From positions 496,001 to 560,000 of the forward strand of contig NZ_JAIGNM010000002.1 in the NCBI RefSeq assembly GCF_019711495.1: DNA of 64,000 nucleotides, read 5' to 3'. The notes under the pieces are model-generated. The model ran no database searches, was not told the DNA's origin, and saw only the letters and a program-made list of their open reading frames with translations. The DNA is from Qipengyuania xiamenensis (lineage in GTDB: Bacteria > Pseudomonadota > Alphaproteobacteria > Sphingomonadales > Sphingomonadaceae). Shown here piece after piece: positions 26,018-34,803 of this stretch. Each line of letters starts with the position of its first letter. The first letter of the stretch is position 1. A program made the translations under genes and the position numbers.

Positions 26018-27801
26018 ACGAAGCAAACCTCGAACTCTCTCCCATCGGAAACTGCCAGGTCAGCGCACTGGTCGATAGCGAGGGAGGGTTCGTCTGGGGA
26101 TGCGTTCCGCGGGTCGACGGCGATCCGGTATTCTGCTCGCTGCTCAATGGCGACAAGCGCGACGAAGGTGTCTGGCGCTTCGAGCTGGAAGGGCAGGTGT
26201 CCTCCAGCCAGCACTACATCCGCAATACGCCGATCCTTGTCACGCGCCTGGAGGCGGAGGACGGCAGCGCACTCGACATATTCGATTTCGCCCCGCGCTT
26301 CGAGCGGTCCGGGCGCATGTATCGCCCCGTGGCCTTCGCCCGTATCGTGAGGCCGGTTTCGGGCGCCCCGCGCCTTCGGGTCCGGCTCGCGCCGATGAAG
26401 AACTACGGCGAGGAACTGGCCAAGACCACCAACGGCACCAACCATGTCCGCTACCTCGTCGGGGACCAGGCATTACGCCTCTCGACCGATGCGCCGGTCG
26501 GCTACCTTATCGAGGGTCGCAGCTACCGTGTCGAAAGCGACCAGCACTTCTTCCTCGGTCCAGACGAGCCGTTCGTAGGCAATATCCGCAGTGAACTACG
26601 CCGGATGGAAGCGAGCACGAAAAAGTACTGGCAGCACTGGGTTCGCGGCCTGCACATCCCGCTCGAATGGCAGGAAGAGGTGATCCGGGCCGCTATCGCG
26701 CTCAAGCTCTGCCAGCATGAAGAGACTGGCGCGATCGTCGCCGCCCTGACGACGTCAATTCCCGAGGCGCCGGGAAGCCAGCGCAACTGGGATTATCGCT
26801 ACTGCTGGATACGCGACAGCTATTACACCGTGCAGGCCCTCAACCGCCTTGGCGCGCTCGATGTGCTGGAAAAGTATCTCGCCTATCTGCGCAACATCAT
26901 CGACGAGGCCCGCGGCGGACAGATCCAGCCGCTCTATTCGGTCATGGGCGATACCGAATTGCACGAAAGCGAGGCCGAGCACCTCGCCGGCTATCGCGGC
27001 AACGGGCCGGTGCGCATCGGCAATGCCGCCTACAAGCAGGTGCAATACGACTGCTATGGCCAGATCGTGATGCCGACCGCACAGGCGTTCTTCGACACGC
27101 GCCTTTTGCGCATGGCGGACGACCGCGACTTCGAACATCTCGAGGAAGTGGGCGAGGCGGCATGGGCAAAGCACGACAAGCCCGACGCCGGCCTGTGGGA
27201 ATTCCGCACGCGGCAGGAAGTGCACACCTATTCCGCCGTGATGTGCTGGGCCGCCTGCGATCGCCTGGCCAACGTCGCCGCGCAATTGGGCAAGGGTGAC
27301 CGGGTGACCTTCTGGAAAGAACGGGCCGAGGCGATCCGCGCCAAGATCGATGCCGAAGCCTGGAACGAGGAAGGTCAGCATTACGGCGCCAGCTTCGAGA
27401 GCGATTATCTCGACGCAAGCCTGCTCCAGATGGTCGAGCTGCGTTACCTAAAGGGCGATGACGAGCGCTTCCTCAAGACCTTCGAGGCGGTCGAACGGGA
27501 CCTGCGGCGGGGGGATCACATGCTCCGCTATGCCGCCGAGGACGATTTCGGCGCGCCGGAAACCGCCTTCAACGTCTGCACCTTCTGGCTCATCGAGGCC
27601 CTGCATTTGACCGGGCGCAGCGCCGAAGCGCGCGAACTGTTCTGCTCGATGCTCAGCCACACGACCAGATCGGGCATGCTGAGCGAAGACCTCGACTATG
27701 ACACCGGCGAGCTGTGGGGGAACTTCCCCCAGACGTATTCGCTAGTAGGTATCATCAATTCAGCTGGCCATCTTTCGAAGAACTGGAGCGAGGTACGGTG
27801 A
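26014..27801 (+). CDS. glycoside hydrolase family 15 protein
   Basis: 595 residues from the ATG at 26014 (ATGA overlap with otsB). The N-terminal beta-sandwich (about 1-210) begins LSPIGNCQVSALVDSEGGFV; the catalytic (alpha/alpha)6 barrel (about 225-590) carries RNWDYRYCWIRDSYYTVQAL, the general-acid region GLWEFRTRQEVHTYSAVMCW, and LSEDLDYDTGELWGNFPQTY with the catalytic base Glu near the end. GH15 covers glucoamylases, glucodextranases and, in actinobacteria, trehalases. Its position between otsB and otsA suggests action on trehalose or a related alpha-glucan, but the specificity cannot be read from sequence. There is no signal peptide, so it is cytoplasmic. Confidence 0.93.
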   Translation: MNEANLELSPIGNCQVSALVDSEGGFVWGCVPRVDGDPVFCSLLNGDKRDEGVWRFELEGQVSSSQHYIRNTPILVTRLEAEDGSALDIFDFAPRFERSGRMYRPVAFARIVRPVSGAPRLRVRLAPMKNYGEELAKTTNGTNHVRYLVGDQALRLSTDAPVGYLIEGRSYRVESDQHFFLGPDEPFVGNIRSELRRMEASTKKYWQHWVRGLHIPLEWQEEVIRAAIALKLCQHEETGAIVAALTTSIPEAPGSQRNWDYRYCWIRDSYYTVQALNRLGALDVLEKYLAYLRNIIDEARGGQIQPLYSVMGDTELHESEAEHLAGYRGNGPVRIGNAAYKQVQYDCYGQIVMPTAQAFFDTRLLRMADDRDFEHLEEVGEAAWAKHDKPDAGLWEFRTRQEVHTYSAVMCWAACDRLANVAAQLGKGDRVTFWKERAEAIRAKIDAEAWNEEGQHYGASFESDYLDASLLQMVELRYLKGDDERFLKTFEAVERDLRRGDHMLRYAAEDDFGAPETAFNVCTFWLIEALHLTGRSAEARELFCSMLSHTTRSGMLSEDLDYDTGELWGNFPQTYSLVGIINSAGHLSKNWSEVR

Positions 27802-29195
27802 GTGCCGACGCCCGTCTTGTCGTGATTTCCAACCGCGTCGCGGTGCCGAAGGCACGCGGGGCGGCCGGTGCGCAGGGCGGACTGGCAGGGGCGCTGCATT
27901 CGGCGCTGAAGAGCCGCAAGGGGCTCTGGTTCGGTTGGTCGGGCGAGGAAAGCGACAGCGGACGCACCGGCAATATCGCCACGCAGACGAACGACGGTGT
28001 CACCACGGCGACCATCGACCTGTCGCAGCGCGATATCGAGGAATATTACAACGGCTACGCCAATTCGACGCTTTGGCCGCTGTTCCACTACCGCCTCGAC
28101 CTCGCGAAATACGAGCGTGAAACCGGCAAGGGTTATGAGCGGGTCAACGAACGCTTTGCCGAGCTGGTAACCCCTCTGCTCGAAGACGACGATGTCGTCT
28201 GGGTCCACGATTATCACCTGATACCGCTGGGCGAACGGCTGAAATCGCGCGGCTGCAAGAACCGCATCGGATTCTTCCTGCACATTCCCTGGCCCGCCAC
28301 CCGCCTGTTCGTCTCGCTGCCCTATCACGAGCGGCTGGTGCGGACGATGCTGCACTATGACCTGGTCGGTTTCCAGACGCAGGAATGGCTCGACAGCTTC
28401 CTCCACTATTGCCGCACCGAGCTTGGCGCGGATGTGGATGAGGCCAGCGGTGAAGTCACCCTCGACGGGCGCACCACGATTGCGCGCGCTTATCCCATCG
28501 GGATCGACTGGGATCATTTCAGCAGTCTCGGCCAATCCGGCGAGGCCCGGCAGGCGCAGCAGCGCCTCATGAGCTCGACACGCCGACGCACCGCCATGAT
28601 CGGGGTCGATCGGCTGGACTATTCGAAGGGATTGCCCGAACGCCTCGACGGGATATCTCGTTTCTTCGACAAGTACCCCGAACGTACGCGCGATCTTGTT
28701 TTCGTGCAGATTGCGCCGCCCAGCCGCGAGGATGTCGACAGCTACCAGCATATCCGCGCAACGCTCGAGCAGAAGGCCGGCCAGATCAACGGTGCGCGAA
28801 GCGAAGTCGATCTCGTACCGGTGCGTTACGTCAACCGCGGATATACCCATGCCGAGCTGTTCGGGTTCTTTCGCGCATCGAAAATCGGCCTTGTCACTCC
28901 GCTTCGCGACGGAATGAACCTTGTGGCCAAGGAATATCTCGCTGCGCAGGACCCTGAAGATCCCGGCGTGCTGATCCTTTCGCGTTTCGCAGGCGCAGCG
29001 GCACAGATGCAGGATGCCCTGCTCGTCAACCCGCACAGCCCGGATGATCTTGCCCATGCGATCCGCACGGCGCTCGATATGCCGCTGGAAGAACGCAAGG
29101 AGCGCTACGAGAGCCTGATCGGAACCGTGCGCGACGACAATGTGCAGGACTGGACCAGCAACTTCCTCGCCGACCTGGATAGCAGCCGCGATTAA
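27798..29195 (+). CDS. otsA: trehalose-6-phosphate synthase
   Basis: 465 residues from a GTG at 27798 that overlaps the GH15 stop (GTGA). A GT20 enzyme joining glucose 6-phosphate and a nucleotide-glucose to trehalose 6-phosphate. Motifs: LVVISNRVAVPKA, GLWFGWSGE, WVHDYHLIPLGERL, FFLHIPWPATRLF, GVDRLDYSKGLPER and PLRDGMNLVAKEY. All key segments are intact and the length fits. It is the last gene of the three-gene trehalose unit; its stop is 4 bases from that of the convergent response regulator. Confidence 0.96.
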   Translation: MSADARLVVISNRVAVPKARGAAGAQGGLAGALHSALKSRKGLWFGWSGEESDSGRTGNIATQTNDGVTTATIDLSQRDIEEYYNGYANSTLWPLFHYRLDLAKYERETGKGYERVNERFAELVTPLLEDDDVVWVHDYHLIPLGERLKSRGCKNRIGFFLHIPWPATRLFVSLPYHERLVRTMLHYDLVGFQTQEWLDSFLHYCRTELGADVDEASGEVTLDGRTTIARAYPIGIDWDHFSSLGQSGEARQAQQRLMSSTRRRTAMIGVDRLDYSKGLPERLDGISRFFDKYPERTRDLVFVQIAPPSREDVDSYQHIRATLEQKAGQINGARSEVDLVPVRYVNRGYTHAELFGFFRASKIGLVTPLRDGMNLVAKEYLAAQDPEDPGVLILSRFAGAAAQMQDALLVNPHSPDDLAHAIRTALDMPLEERKERYESLIGTVRDDNVQDWTSNFLADLDSSRD

Positions 29196-29199
29196 GCTT

Positions 29200-29658
29200 T
29201 CAGGACTCGGCCCGGTTCGAGGGTGAATCGCGCCCGCGACCGGCTGCGAATTCCAGATGCTCGGTCAATTCGCGATGCCGCGGCTTGTCCGAACGCGGGC
29301 GGAGGATTTCCTCGACCTTACGAAGCAACAGGGCCGGTTCGAAGGGCTTGCGCACGTAGGCCTGCGCATCATTGAAATAGGCTTGGTTCTCGTCTTCTAC
29401 GCCGGAAATGCCGGTAAACATGATGACCGGAAGATCGTAGTTCTCTGCCGAAGATCGCAGTGACCTGAGGACCTGGCTCCCGCTGAGGCCGGGCATGTCC
29501 TGATCGAGCAGGAGGAGGTCGGGGCGCCGCCACTGGAGCAGCTCCAAGGCTTTCTCCCCGTCGCCCACCCAGCCGCAGGCATACCCTGCGTCCATCAGCA
29601 ACTGGCACGCCAGTTCGGCAATGATCTCGTCGTCGTCCACAATCAGGATATGCGGCAA
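29200..29658 (-). CDS. single-domain response regulator
   Basis: 152 residues from a TTG at 29658, which is preceded by AAGGAGGAG at the right distance; no ATG fits between this site and the domain. CheY-like receiver: acidic pocket ILIVDDDE, phospho-acceptor Asp in LLLLDQDMPGLSG, Thr in IMFTGISG and Lys in YVRKPFEPALLL. No output domain; the last 30 residues are polar and probably disordered. No histidine kinase is encoded nearby, so it is an orphan. It is divergent from the tyrosine phosphatase and convergent with otsA. Confidence 0.88.
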   Translation of the reverse strand: MPHILIVDDDEIIAELACQLLMDAGYACGWVGDGEKALELLQWRRPDLLLLDQDMPGLSGSQVLRSLRSSAENYDLPVIMFTGISGVEDENQAYFNDAQAYVRKPFEPALLLRKVEEILRPRSDKPRHRELTEHLEFAAGRGRDSPSNRAES

Positions 29659-29768
29659 GTACTCCTCCTTTTCCGGCTCGTGGCGGCAGTGGCGGGGGAA
29701 GTCGCAAAACGCAGTGAGCGCGGCAATACGCATTGTTACGCGGGTCTGTGACTGGCACTGACCTTTTC

Positions 29769-30548
29769 ATGATTCGCGATCCCTTCCTTCCGACCGATGG
29801 CATTCACAATTTCCGCGATTTCGGCGGCTGGGAGATCGCCGGCACCGGACGGGTGAAAGGCGGACTGCTGTGGCGCTCCGGCCAGCATGTCGGTGCGAGC
29901 GATGCAGACCTGCAGGCCATCGATGCTCTCGGCATCAAGACCGTGATCGACTTGCGTGGTGCTTCCGAACGCGAGCGCAATCCCTGTCGTCGTGCGCCGG
30001 GCTGGGACGGAGAGGTTATCGCCTTCGAAGGTGAGACCAGTTCGAGCCCGCCGCACATGGATGTCGCGCCGGACACCACGACCGCCGAATTCGCTCGCGA
30101 GCGGATGATCGGGGTCTACACAAGGATGCCGCGCAATCCCGCGATGACCGAAATGTTCTCGCGCTATTTCGGGGCCTTGGCGGATCGTGATGGGGCGAGC
30201 CTCGTCCACTGTTTCGCCGGCAAGGACCGCACCGGTGTGGCCGCTATGCTGGTGCTGCACGTCCTGGGTGCCAACAGGGACCAGCAGATGGCGGAGTTCC
30301 TGCGCACCAATGATGCGCCCACGCTGGAAGTGCTGGCGAGCCAGTCGGTCCCAGGCATAGAGGCACGGCTCGGCCGCAAGCTGGATGAGGAAGCGATCAG
30401 GGCGCTTCTCGAAGTCCAGGAAGATTATCTCGCCACCTTCTGGCGGGTGGTGGACGAGGACCACGGCTCGCTCGATCGCTACCTCGAAAACGCTTTAGGT
30501 GTGGATGAGGTGTTGAAGGACAGGCTGCGCGCGCGCTTCGTGGCGTGA
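29769..30548 (+). CDS. tyrosine/dual-specificity phosphatase
   Basis: 259 residues from the ATG at 29769. Cys-based phosphatase of the Y_phosphatase3 type: opening INFRDFGGW-like segment (GIHNFRDFGGWEIAGTG), then LWRSGQHVGASDADLQAI, IDLRGASERERNP and the P-loop HCFAGKDRTGVAAML (HCxxGxxR). Such proteins act on phosphotyrosine or phosphoinositide-like substrates; the substrate here is unknown. No signal peptide. It is divergent from the response regulator, and trxB follows 65 bases later. Confidence 0.88.
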   Translation: MIRDPFLPTDGIHNFRDFGGWEIAGTGRVKGGLLWRSGQHVGASDADLQAIDALGIKTVIDLRGASERERNPCRRAPGWDGEVIAFEGETSSSPPHMDVAPDTTTAEFARERMIGVYTRMPRNPAMTEMFSRYFGALADRDGASLVHCFAGKDRTGVAAMLVLHVLGANRDQQMAEFLRTNDAPTLEVLASQSVPGIEARLGRKLDEEAIRALLEVQEDYLATFWRVVDEDHGSLDRYLENALGVDEVLKDRLRARFVA

Positions 30549-30613
30549 CTCTGCGCAGGCCAATCCCCATATAGCCCCTCTACCCCGATCCAGACGTACC
30601 AAGAGACTTCGAC

Positions 30614-31579
30614 ATGGCTACCCATCGCACCAAGATGCTTATCATCGGCTCCGGCCCCGCAGGCTATTCCGCGGCAATCTACGCTGCGCGCGCGATGATG
30701 GAGCCGATCGTGGTGCAGGGCCTCCAGCCCGGCGGCCAGCTGACGATCACCACCGATGTCGAAAATTACCCCGGCTTTGCCGACGTCATCCAGGGCCCGT
30801 GGCTGATGGAGCAGATGCAGAAGCAGGCCGAACACGTCGGCACCCGCATGATGTGGGACACGATCATCGACGTCGATGTGTCCAAGGGTTCTCCTTTCAC
30901 GGCCAAGGGCGACAGCGGCGATGAATACATTGCCGACGTGCTCGTCATCTGCACCGGTGCGCAGGCCAAGTGGCTTGGTGTGCCGGGCGAAATGGAACTG
31001 GGCGGCAAGGGCGTATCTGCCTGCGCGACCTGTGACGGGTTCTTCTATCGCGGCAAGAAGGTCGCGGTGATCGGCGGCGGCAATACCGCAGTCGAAGAGG
31101 CGCTCTACCTCACCAACCATTCCGACGATGTGACGCTGATCCACCGCCGCGACGAACTGCGTGCGGAGAAGATCCTGCAGGAGCGCCTGCTCAACCACCC
31201 CAAGATCACGGTCCTGTGGAACAAGACGGTCGAGAGCTTCGAGGCGGGCGAGAATGGCGCTCTGGGCCATCTCAACCTGCGTGACACCGTCACCGGTGCC
31301 GACAGCACGTTCGAGACCGACGGTGCTTTCGTCGCCATTGGTCATGCCCCGGCAACCGAGCTGTTCAAGGGCAAGCTGCCGATGGACGATGGCGGCTACC
31401 TGCTGACCGAGCCTGGCTCGCCCAAGACCGAGATCCCGGGCGTTTTCGCGGCAGGCGATGTCACCGACCACACCTATCGCCAGGCGGTAACCGCCGCCGG
31501 CATGGGCTGCATGGCCGCGCTCGACGCAGAGCGTTTCCTCGCAACGCTGGAAGTGGCGGAGCGCGAAGCGGCCGAATAA
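30614..31579 (+). CDS. trxB: thioredoxin-disulfide reductase
   Basis: 321 residues. FAD/NADPH enzyme reducing thioredoxin. FAD site IIGSGPAGYSAAIYAARA at the N-terminus, redox pair CATC near residue 136-139 (SACATCDGFF), NADPH site VIGGGNTAVEEALYL, and the C-terminal FAD motif GVFAAGDVTDHTYRQ. Length and motifs match low-molecular-weight bacterial TrxB. AAGAGAC stands a few bases before the ATG. Confidence 0.97.
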   Translation: MATHRTKMLIIGSGPAGYSAAIYAARAMMEPIVVQGLQPGGQLTITTDVENYPGFADVIQGPWLMEQMQKQAEHVGTRMMWDTIIDVDVSKGSPFTAKGDSGDEYIADVLVICTGAQAKWLGVPGEMELGGKGVSACATCDGFFYRGKKVAVIGGGNTAVEEALYLTNHSDDVTLIHRRDELRAEKILQERLLNHPKITVLWNKTVESFEAGENGALGHLNLRDTVTGADSTFETDGAFVAIGHAPATELFKGKLPMDDGGYLLTEPGSPKTEIPGVFAAGDVTDHTYRQAVTAAGMGCMAALDAERFLATLEVAEREAAE

Positions 31580-31606
31580 GCCGCCCCGGCACTCCGTCGG
31601 CTTACA

Positions 31607-32041
31607 TCACATGTGAATATCGAACGCCCAGATCGCGGCGTGGAAGATCAGTGCGATCAGCACGAGGCTCGACAGGGCGAACAGCACGAAGCGCACCATC
31701 ACCTTGTTCGCGGTCGCCTGAACGATCGAATGGATGATCCTGAGGCCGACGTAGATCCACGCGAGCAGCGCGTTCATCCCGTCGCCCATGCCGACCATGG
31801 CGAGCAACAACGCGGTGGCGTAGAACACCGTCGGCTGTTCGTGCAGGTGGTTGTAATTATGCGCTTTCCACTGGACTTCGGCTGGCAGCGTGTCGTCGAG
31901 CCCCTTGGTCTTGCGGGCATCGTCCGGCTGGATGCCGGCCTTGCTCATCGCGGGAATGCGGGTGGCGTACATCCAGAGCCACATCACCATCGTCCATGCG
32001 AGCAGGACGACGACGGGCTGGAGAATTTCGGCTTGAATCAC
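31607..32041 (-). CDS. MAPEG-family membrane protein (1)
   Basis: 144 residues, GTG start at 32041 with AGGAGAG upstream. Four predicted membrane helices. KAHNYNHLHEQPTVFYATAL matches the conserved MAPEG core (HxN...E-P..FY). MAPEG proteins include glutathione transferases and eicosanoid enzymes; bacterial members of this subgroup have no assigned substrate. It is the second of two tandem paralogues, 15 bases downstream of the first. Confidence 0.85.
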   Translation of the reverse strand: MIQAEILQPVVVLLAWTMVMWLWMYATRIPAMSKAGIQPDDARKTKGLDDTLPAEVQWKAHNYNHLHEQPTVFYATALLLAMVGMGDGMNALLAWIYVGLRIIHSIVQATANKVMVRFVLFALSSLVLIALIFHAAIWAFDIHM

Positions 32042-32056
32042 GTGTTTCTCTCCTGA

Positions 32057-32509
32057 TCAGGCAGGGGCGAGCGAGGGATCGAACAGCAGGGTCGCCATGA
32101 CGGCCCGGACGGCCAGCACGGTGAGCACGATGCTGGACACGACGAATATCAGGAAGCGCAGCTTCACGATATTGACCGTCGCCTGATAGAGCGAATGCAC
32201 GATGCGCAGCGCGACATAGGCCCATGCCAGCAGTACATCGAGTGCGCCTGCCCCCATGATCGCGAGGATCACCACGGTCGGGTAGAAGATCGTCGGCTGT
32301 TCCATGAGATGCGCATAGTTGTGCGCTTTCCACTGCACCTTGTCGGGTATCACGCCTTCAAGGTCCTGGCCGCGTCCGCCGGGCTTGGCATCGCCGAGAC
32401 CGCCACCGATTTTCTTGATCGCCGGAAGCCGGGTGAACGCCATCCAGTAAAGCATGACGAGCGACCACAGCACGAGCACCGCTGCCGGTGCGAGCATTTG
32501 AGCCTGCAT
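32057..32509 (-). CDS. MAPEG-family membrane protein (2)
   Basis: 150 residues from the ATG at 32509, preceded by GGGAGGGAATT. Four predicted membrane helices, with KAHNYAHLMEQPTIFYPTVV as the MAPEG core, very close to the corresponding segment of the neighbour at 31607-32041. The two are tandem paralogues in one transcript, and may form hetero-oligomers since MAPEG proteins are trimers; that is inference. The dehydratase gene upstream ends 55 bases before. Confidence 0.85.
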   Translation of the reverse strand: MQAQMLAPAAVLVLWSLVMLYWMAFTRLPAIKKIGGGLGDAKPGGRGQDLEGVIPDKVQWKAHNYAHLMEQPTIFYPTVVILAIMGAGALDVLLAWAYVALRIVHSLYQATVNIVKLRFLIFVVSSIVLTVLAVRAVMATLLFDPSLAPA

Positions 32510-32564
32510 TTCGGTAATTCCCTCCCAGTTGCAAATGCAGACCTGTCCCGCAGGGCCGCGAATG

Positions 32565-33524
32565 TCAAACCTGCGCGATGGTCCGTGCAAAGCTCTGCGC
32601 GTCGGTATTGCCGCCCGTGACCATGATCACGGTGTCCTCGTCCACCGGCACCTTGCACGCCAGCGCGGCGGCAAGGGCGGCGGCGCCACCCGGTTCGACG
32701 ACGAGGTTTAGCTTGGCAAAAGCGAAACGTTGGGCCGCGCGCACTTCCTCGTCGCTGACCGATACACCCGGCTCGGCGCGGCCTTGAAGAACGTCGAGGT
32801 TCACCTGCTTCGTGGCATCGGGCTGCAAGGCGTCGCAGATCGTCGATGGCGGATCATCGCCGACCCGCACGATCTCGCCCGCAGCCATGGCCTGTCCGAC
32901 CATGTCCCACCCTTCCGGCTCGACGACATGGATCGCACTTTCGGGGCAGGCGAGGGCGAGGCCTGCCGCAAGGCCTCCGCCGCCACAGCACACGACCAGA
33001 CGCGAAGGGGCGTGGCCAAGCTGCGCCTCGATCTCGACCCCGGCGCTACCCTGACCCTCGATTACCCACGGATCGCCGAAGGCATGGACGAGTGTTCCGC
33101 CGCGATCTGCGATCAGCCGCGCGGCGACCTCGTCCCGGTCCTCGCCTGGGCGCTCGTAAAGTACGATCTCCGCCCCCAGCGCCTCCGTGGCTTCGAGCTT
33201 AACCTTGGGCGCATTGCGCGGCATCACGATAGCCGCCTTGATCCCCAGCCGGCGCGCGGCCCATGCGACGCCCTGCGCGTGATTGCCCGAGGATACGGCG
33301 ACGACGCCGCGTGCTTTCTCCTCATCACTCAGGTTCGACAGGCGCCACCAACCGCCGCGGATCTTGAATGCGCCGACAGGCTGCAGGCTTTCCGCTTTTA
33401 CATGGGTCGTCACTCCGCCGATCTCGACCGGAAGCAGCGGCGTTGGCGGCAGGATGGCTGCAATCGACTTCGCCGCGTTGAGCACGCCCTGTCGCGTCGG
33501 TTTTCTCATATCGTCTCGGACCAT
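32565..33524 (-). CDS. threonine/serine dehydratase, PLP-dependent
   Basis: 319 residues of the fold-type II family. PLP lysine in VGAFKIRGGWWRL, the substrate-binding SSGNHAQGVAWAARR, and the phosphate-binding CCGGGGLAAG loop. No C-terminal ACT-like regulatory domain, so it is of the short catabolic or serine-racemase-like type and not the feedback-regulated IlvA. Expected to deaminate threonine or serine to the 2-oxo acid. It is divergent from the polyamine cluster (67 bases between starts). Confidence 0.88.
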   Translation of the reverse strand: MVRDDMRKPTRQGVLNAAKSIAAILPPTPLLPVEIGGVTTHVKAESLQPVGAFKIRGGWWRLSNLSDEEKARGVVAVSSGNHAQGVAWAARRLGIKAAIVMPRNAPKVKLEATEALGAEIVLYERPGEDRDEVAARLIADRGGTLVHAFGDPWVIEGQGSAGVEIEAQLGHAPSRLVVCCGGGGLAAGLALACPESAIHVVEPEGWDMVGQAMAAGEIVRVGDDPPSTICDALQPDATKQVNLDVLQGRAEPGVSVSDEEVRAAQRFAFAKLNLVVEPGGAAALAAALACKVPVDEDTVIMVTGGNTDAQSFARTIAQV

Positions 33525-33591
33525 TTGGCTAGCTTAGTGCATTTCGCTAGAGGGCGCGCAAGAATCGAATTTCAGAAAAGAGGTTTCATCC

Positions 33592-34803
33592 ATGTCGACA
33601 GTTCTGGTCATCGGTGCAGGCGGCGTCAGCTCGGTCTGCGTTCACAAGATGGCGATGAACAAGGATATCTTCACCGATATCCATCTCGCCAGCCGCACCA
33701 AGTCCAAATGCGATGCCATCGCCGCCAGCGTGAAGACCCGCACCGGCGCGGATATCTCGACCTACGAGATCGACGCGGAAGAAGTCCCCGCGATGGTGAA
33801 CCTCATCAAGAAGGTGCAGCCGAGCCTCGTGGTGAACCTCGCGCTGCCGTATCAGGACCTGCCAATCATGGACGCCTGCCTCGAAGCGGGCGTGAGCTAT
33901 CTCGACACCGCGAACTACGAGCCGAAGGATGAAGCCAAGTTCGAATACCACTGGCAGTGGGCCTATCACGACCGCTTCAAGGACGCTGGCCTGATGGCGC
34001 TGCTGGGTTCGGGATTCGACCCGGGCGTGACCAGCGTTTTCACCATGTGGCTGAAGAAGCACAAGCTCAAGACCATCCGCCAGCTCGACATCCTCGACTG
34101 CAACGGGGGCGACCATGGTCAGGCCTTCGCCACCAACTTCAATCCGGAAATCAACATCCGCGAAGTCACCGCACCTGCGCGCCACTGGGAGAACGGCGAA
34201 TTCGTCGAGACCCCGGCCATGGCCAAGAAGGTCGAATTCGACTTTGAAGCCGTCGGCCCGAAGAACATGTACATGATGTACCACGAGGAGCTGGAAAGCC
34301 TCGCCAAGTTCAATCCCGAACTCGAACGTGCGCGCTTCTGGATGACCTTCGGTGATGAATACATCAAGCACCTGACCGTGCTGCAGAACGTCGGCATGAC
34401 GCGCATCGACCCGGTCCGCTATCAGGGTAAGGACATCATCCCGCTCCAGTTCCTCGCCGCCGTGCTGCCCAAGCCTGAATCGCTGGGCGAAACGACCAAG
34501 GGCAACACCAATATCGGCGTCATCGCTACCGGTGAAGCGCTCGACGGTTCGGGTGAGAAGACCTTCTACATCAACAACATCTGTTCGCACGAAGCCGCCT
34601 ATGAGGAAACCGGCAACCAGGCCGTCTCCTACACCACCGGCGTGCCTGCGATGATCGGTTCGGCCATGATGGTCACCGGCAAGTGGTCGGGCGACGGCGT
34701 CTTCAACATGGAAGAAATGGACCCCGATCCCTTCATGGACATGCTCAACGAGCACGGCCTGCCCTGGCAGGTGAAGGAAATGGATGGCCCGGTCGACTTC
34801 TAA
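33592..34803 (+). CDS. carboxy(nor)spermidine dehydrogenase, saccharopine dehydrogenase family
   Basis: 403 residues. NADPH-binding Rossmann start VLVIGAGGVSSVCVHKMA, then VVNLALPYQDLPIMDACL, LDTANYEPKDEAKFEYHWQW and LLGSGFDPGVTSVFTMW, characteristic of the Lys1-like carboxynorspermidine/carboxyspermidine dehydrogenase branch. It condenses aspartate semialdehyde with putrescine (or diaminopropane) to the carboxylated triamine. The decarboxylase for the next step lies one gene downstream and an ornithine decarboxylase follows, so carboxyspermidine, and thus spermidine, is the likely product; homospermidine-type products cannot be excluded. AAGAGGTTTCATCC precedes the ATG. Confidence 0.9.
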   Translation: MSTVLVIGAGGVSSVCVHKMAMNKDIFTDIHLASRTKSKCDAIAASVKTRTGADISTYEIDAEEVPAMVNLIKKVQPSLVVNLALPYQDLPIMDACLEAGVSYLDTANYEPKDEAKFEYHWQWAYHDRFKDAGLMALLGSGFDPGVTSVFTMWLKKHKLKTIRQLDILDCNGGDHGQAFATNFNPEINIREVTAPARHWENGEFVETPAMAKKVEFDFEAVGPKNMYMMYHEELESLAKFNPELERARFWMTFGDEYIKHLTVLQNVGMTRIDPVRYQGKDIIPLQFLAAVLPKPESLGETTKGNTNIGVIATGEALDGSGEKTFYINNICSHEAAYEETGNQAVSYTTGVPAMIGSAMMVTGKWSGDGVFNMEEMDPDPFMDMLNEHGLPWQVKEMDGPVDF

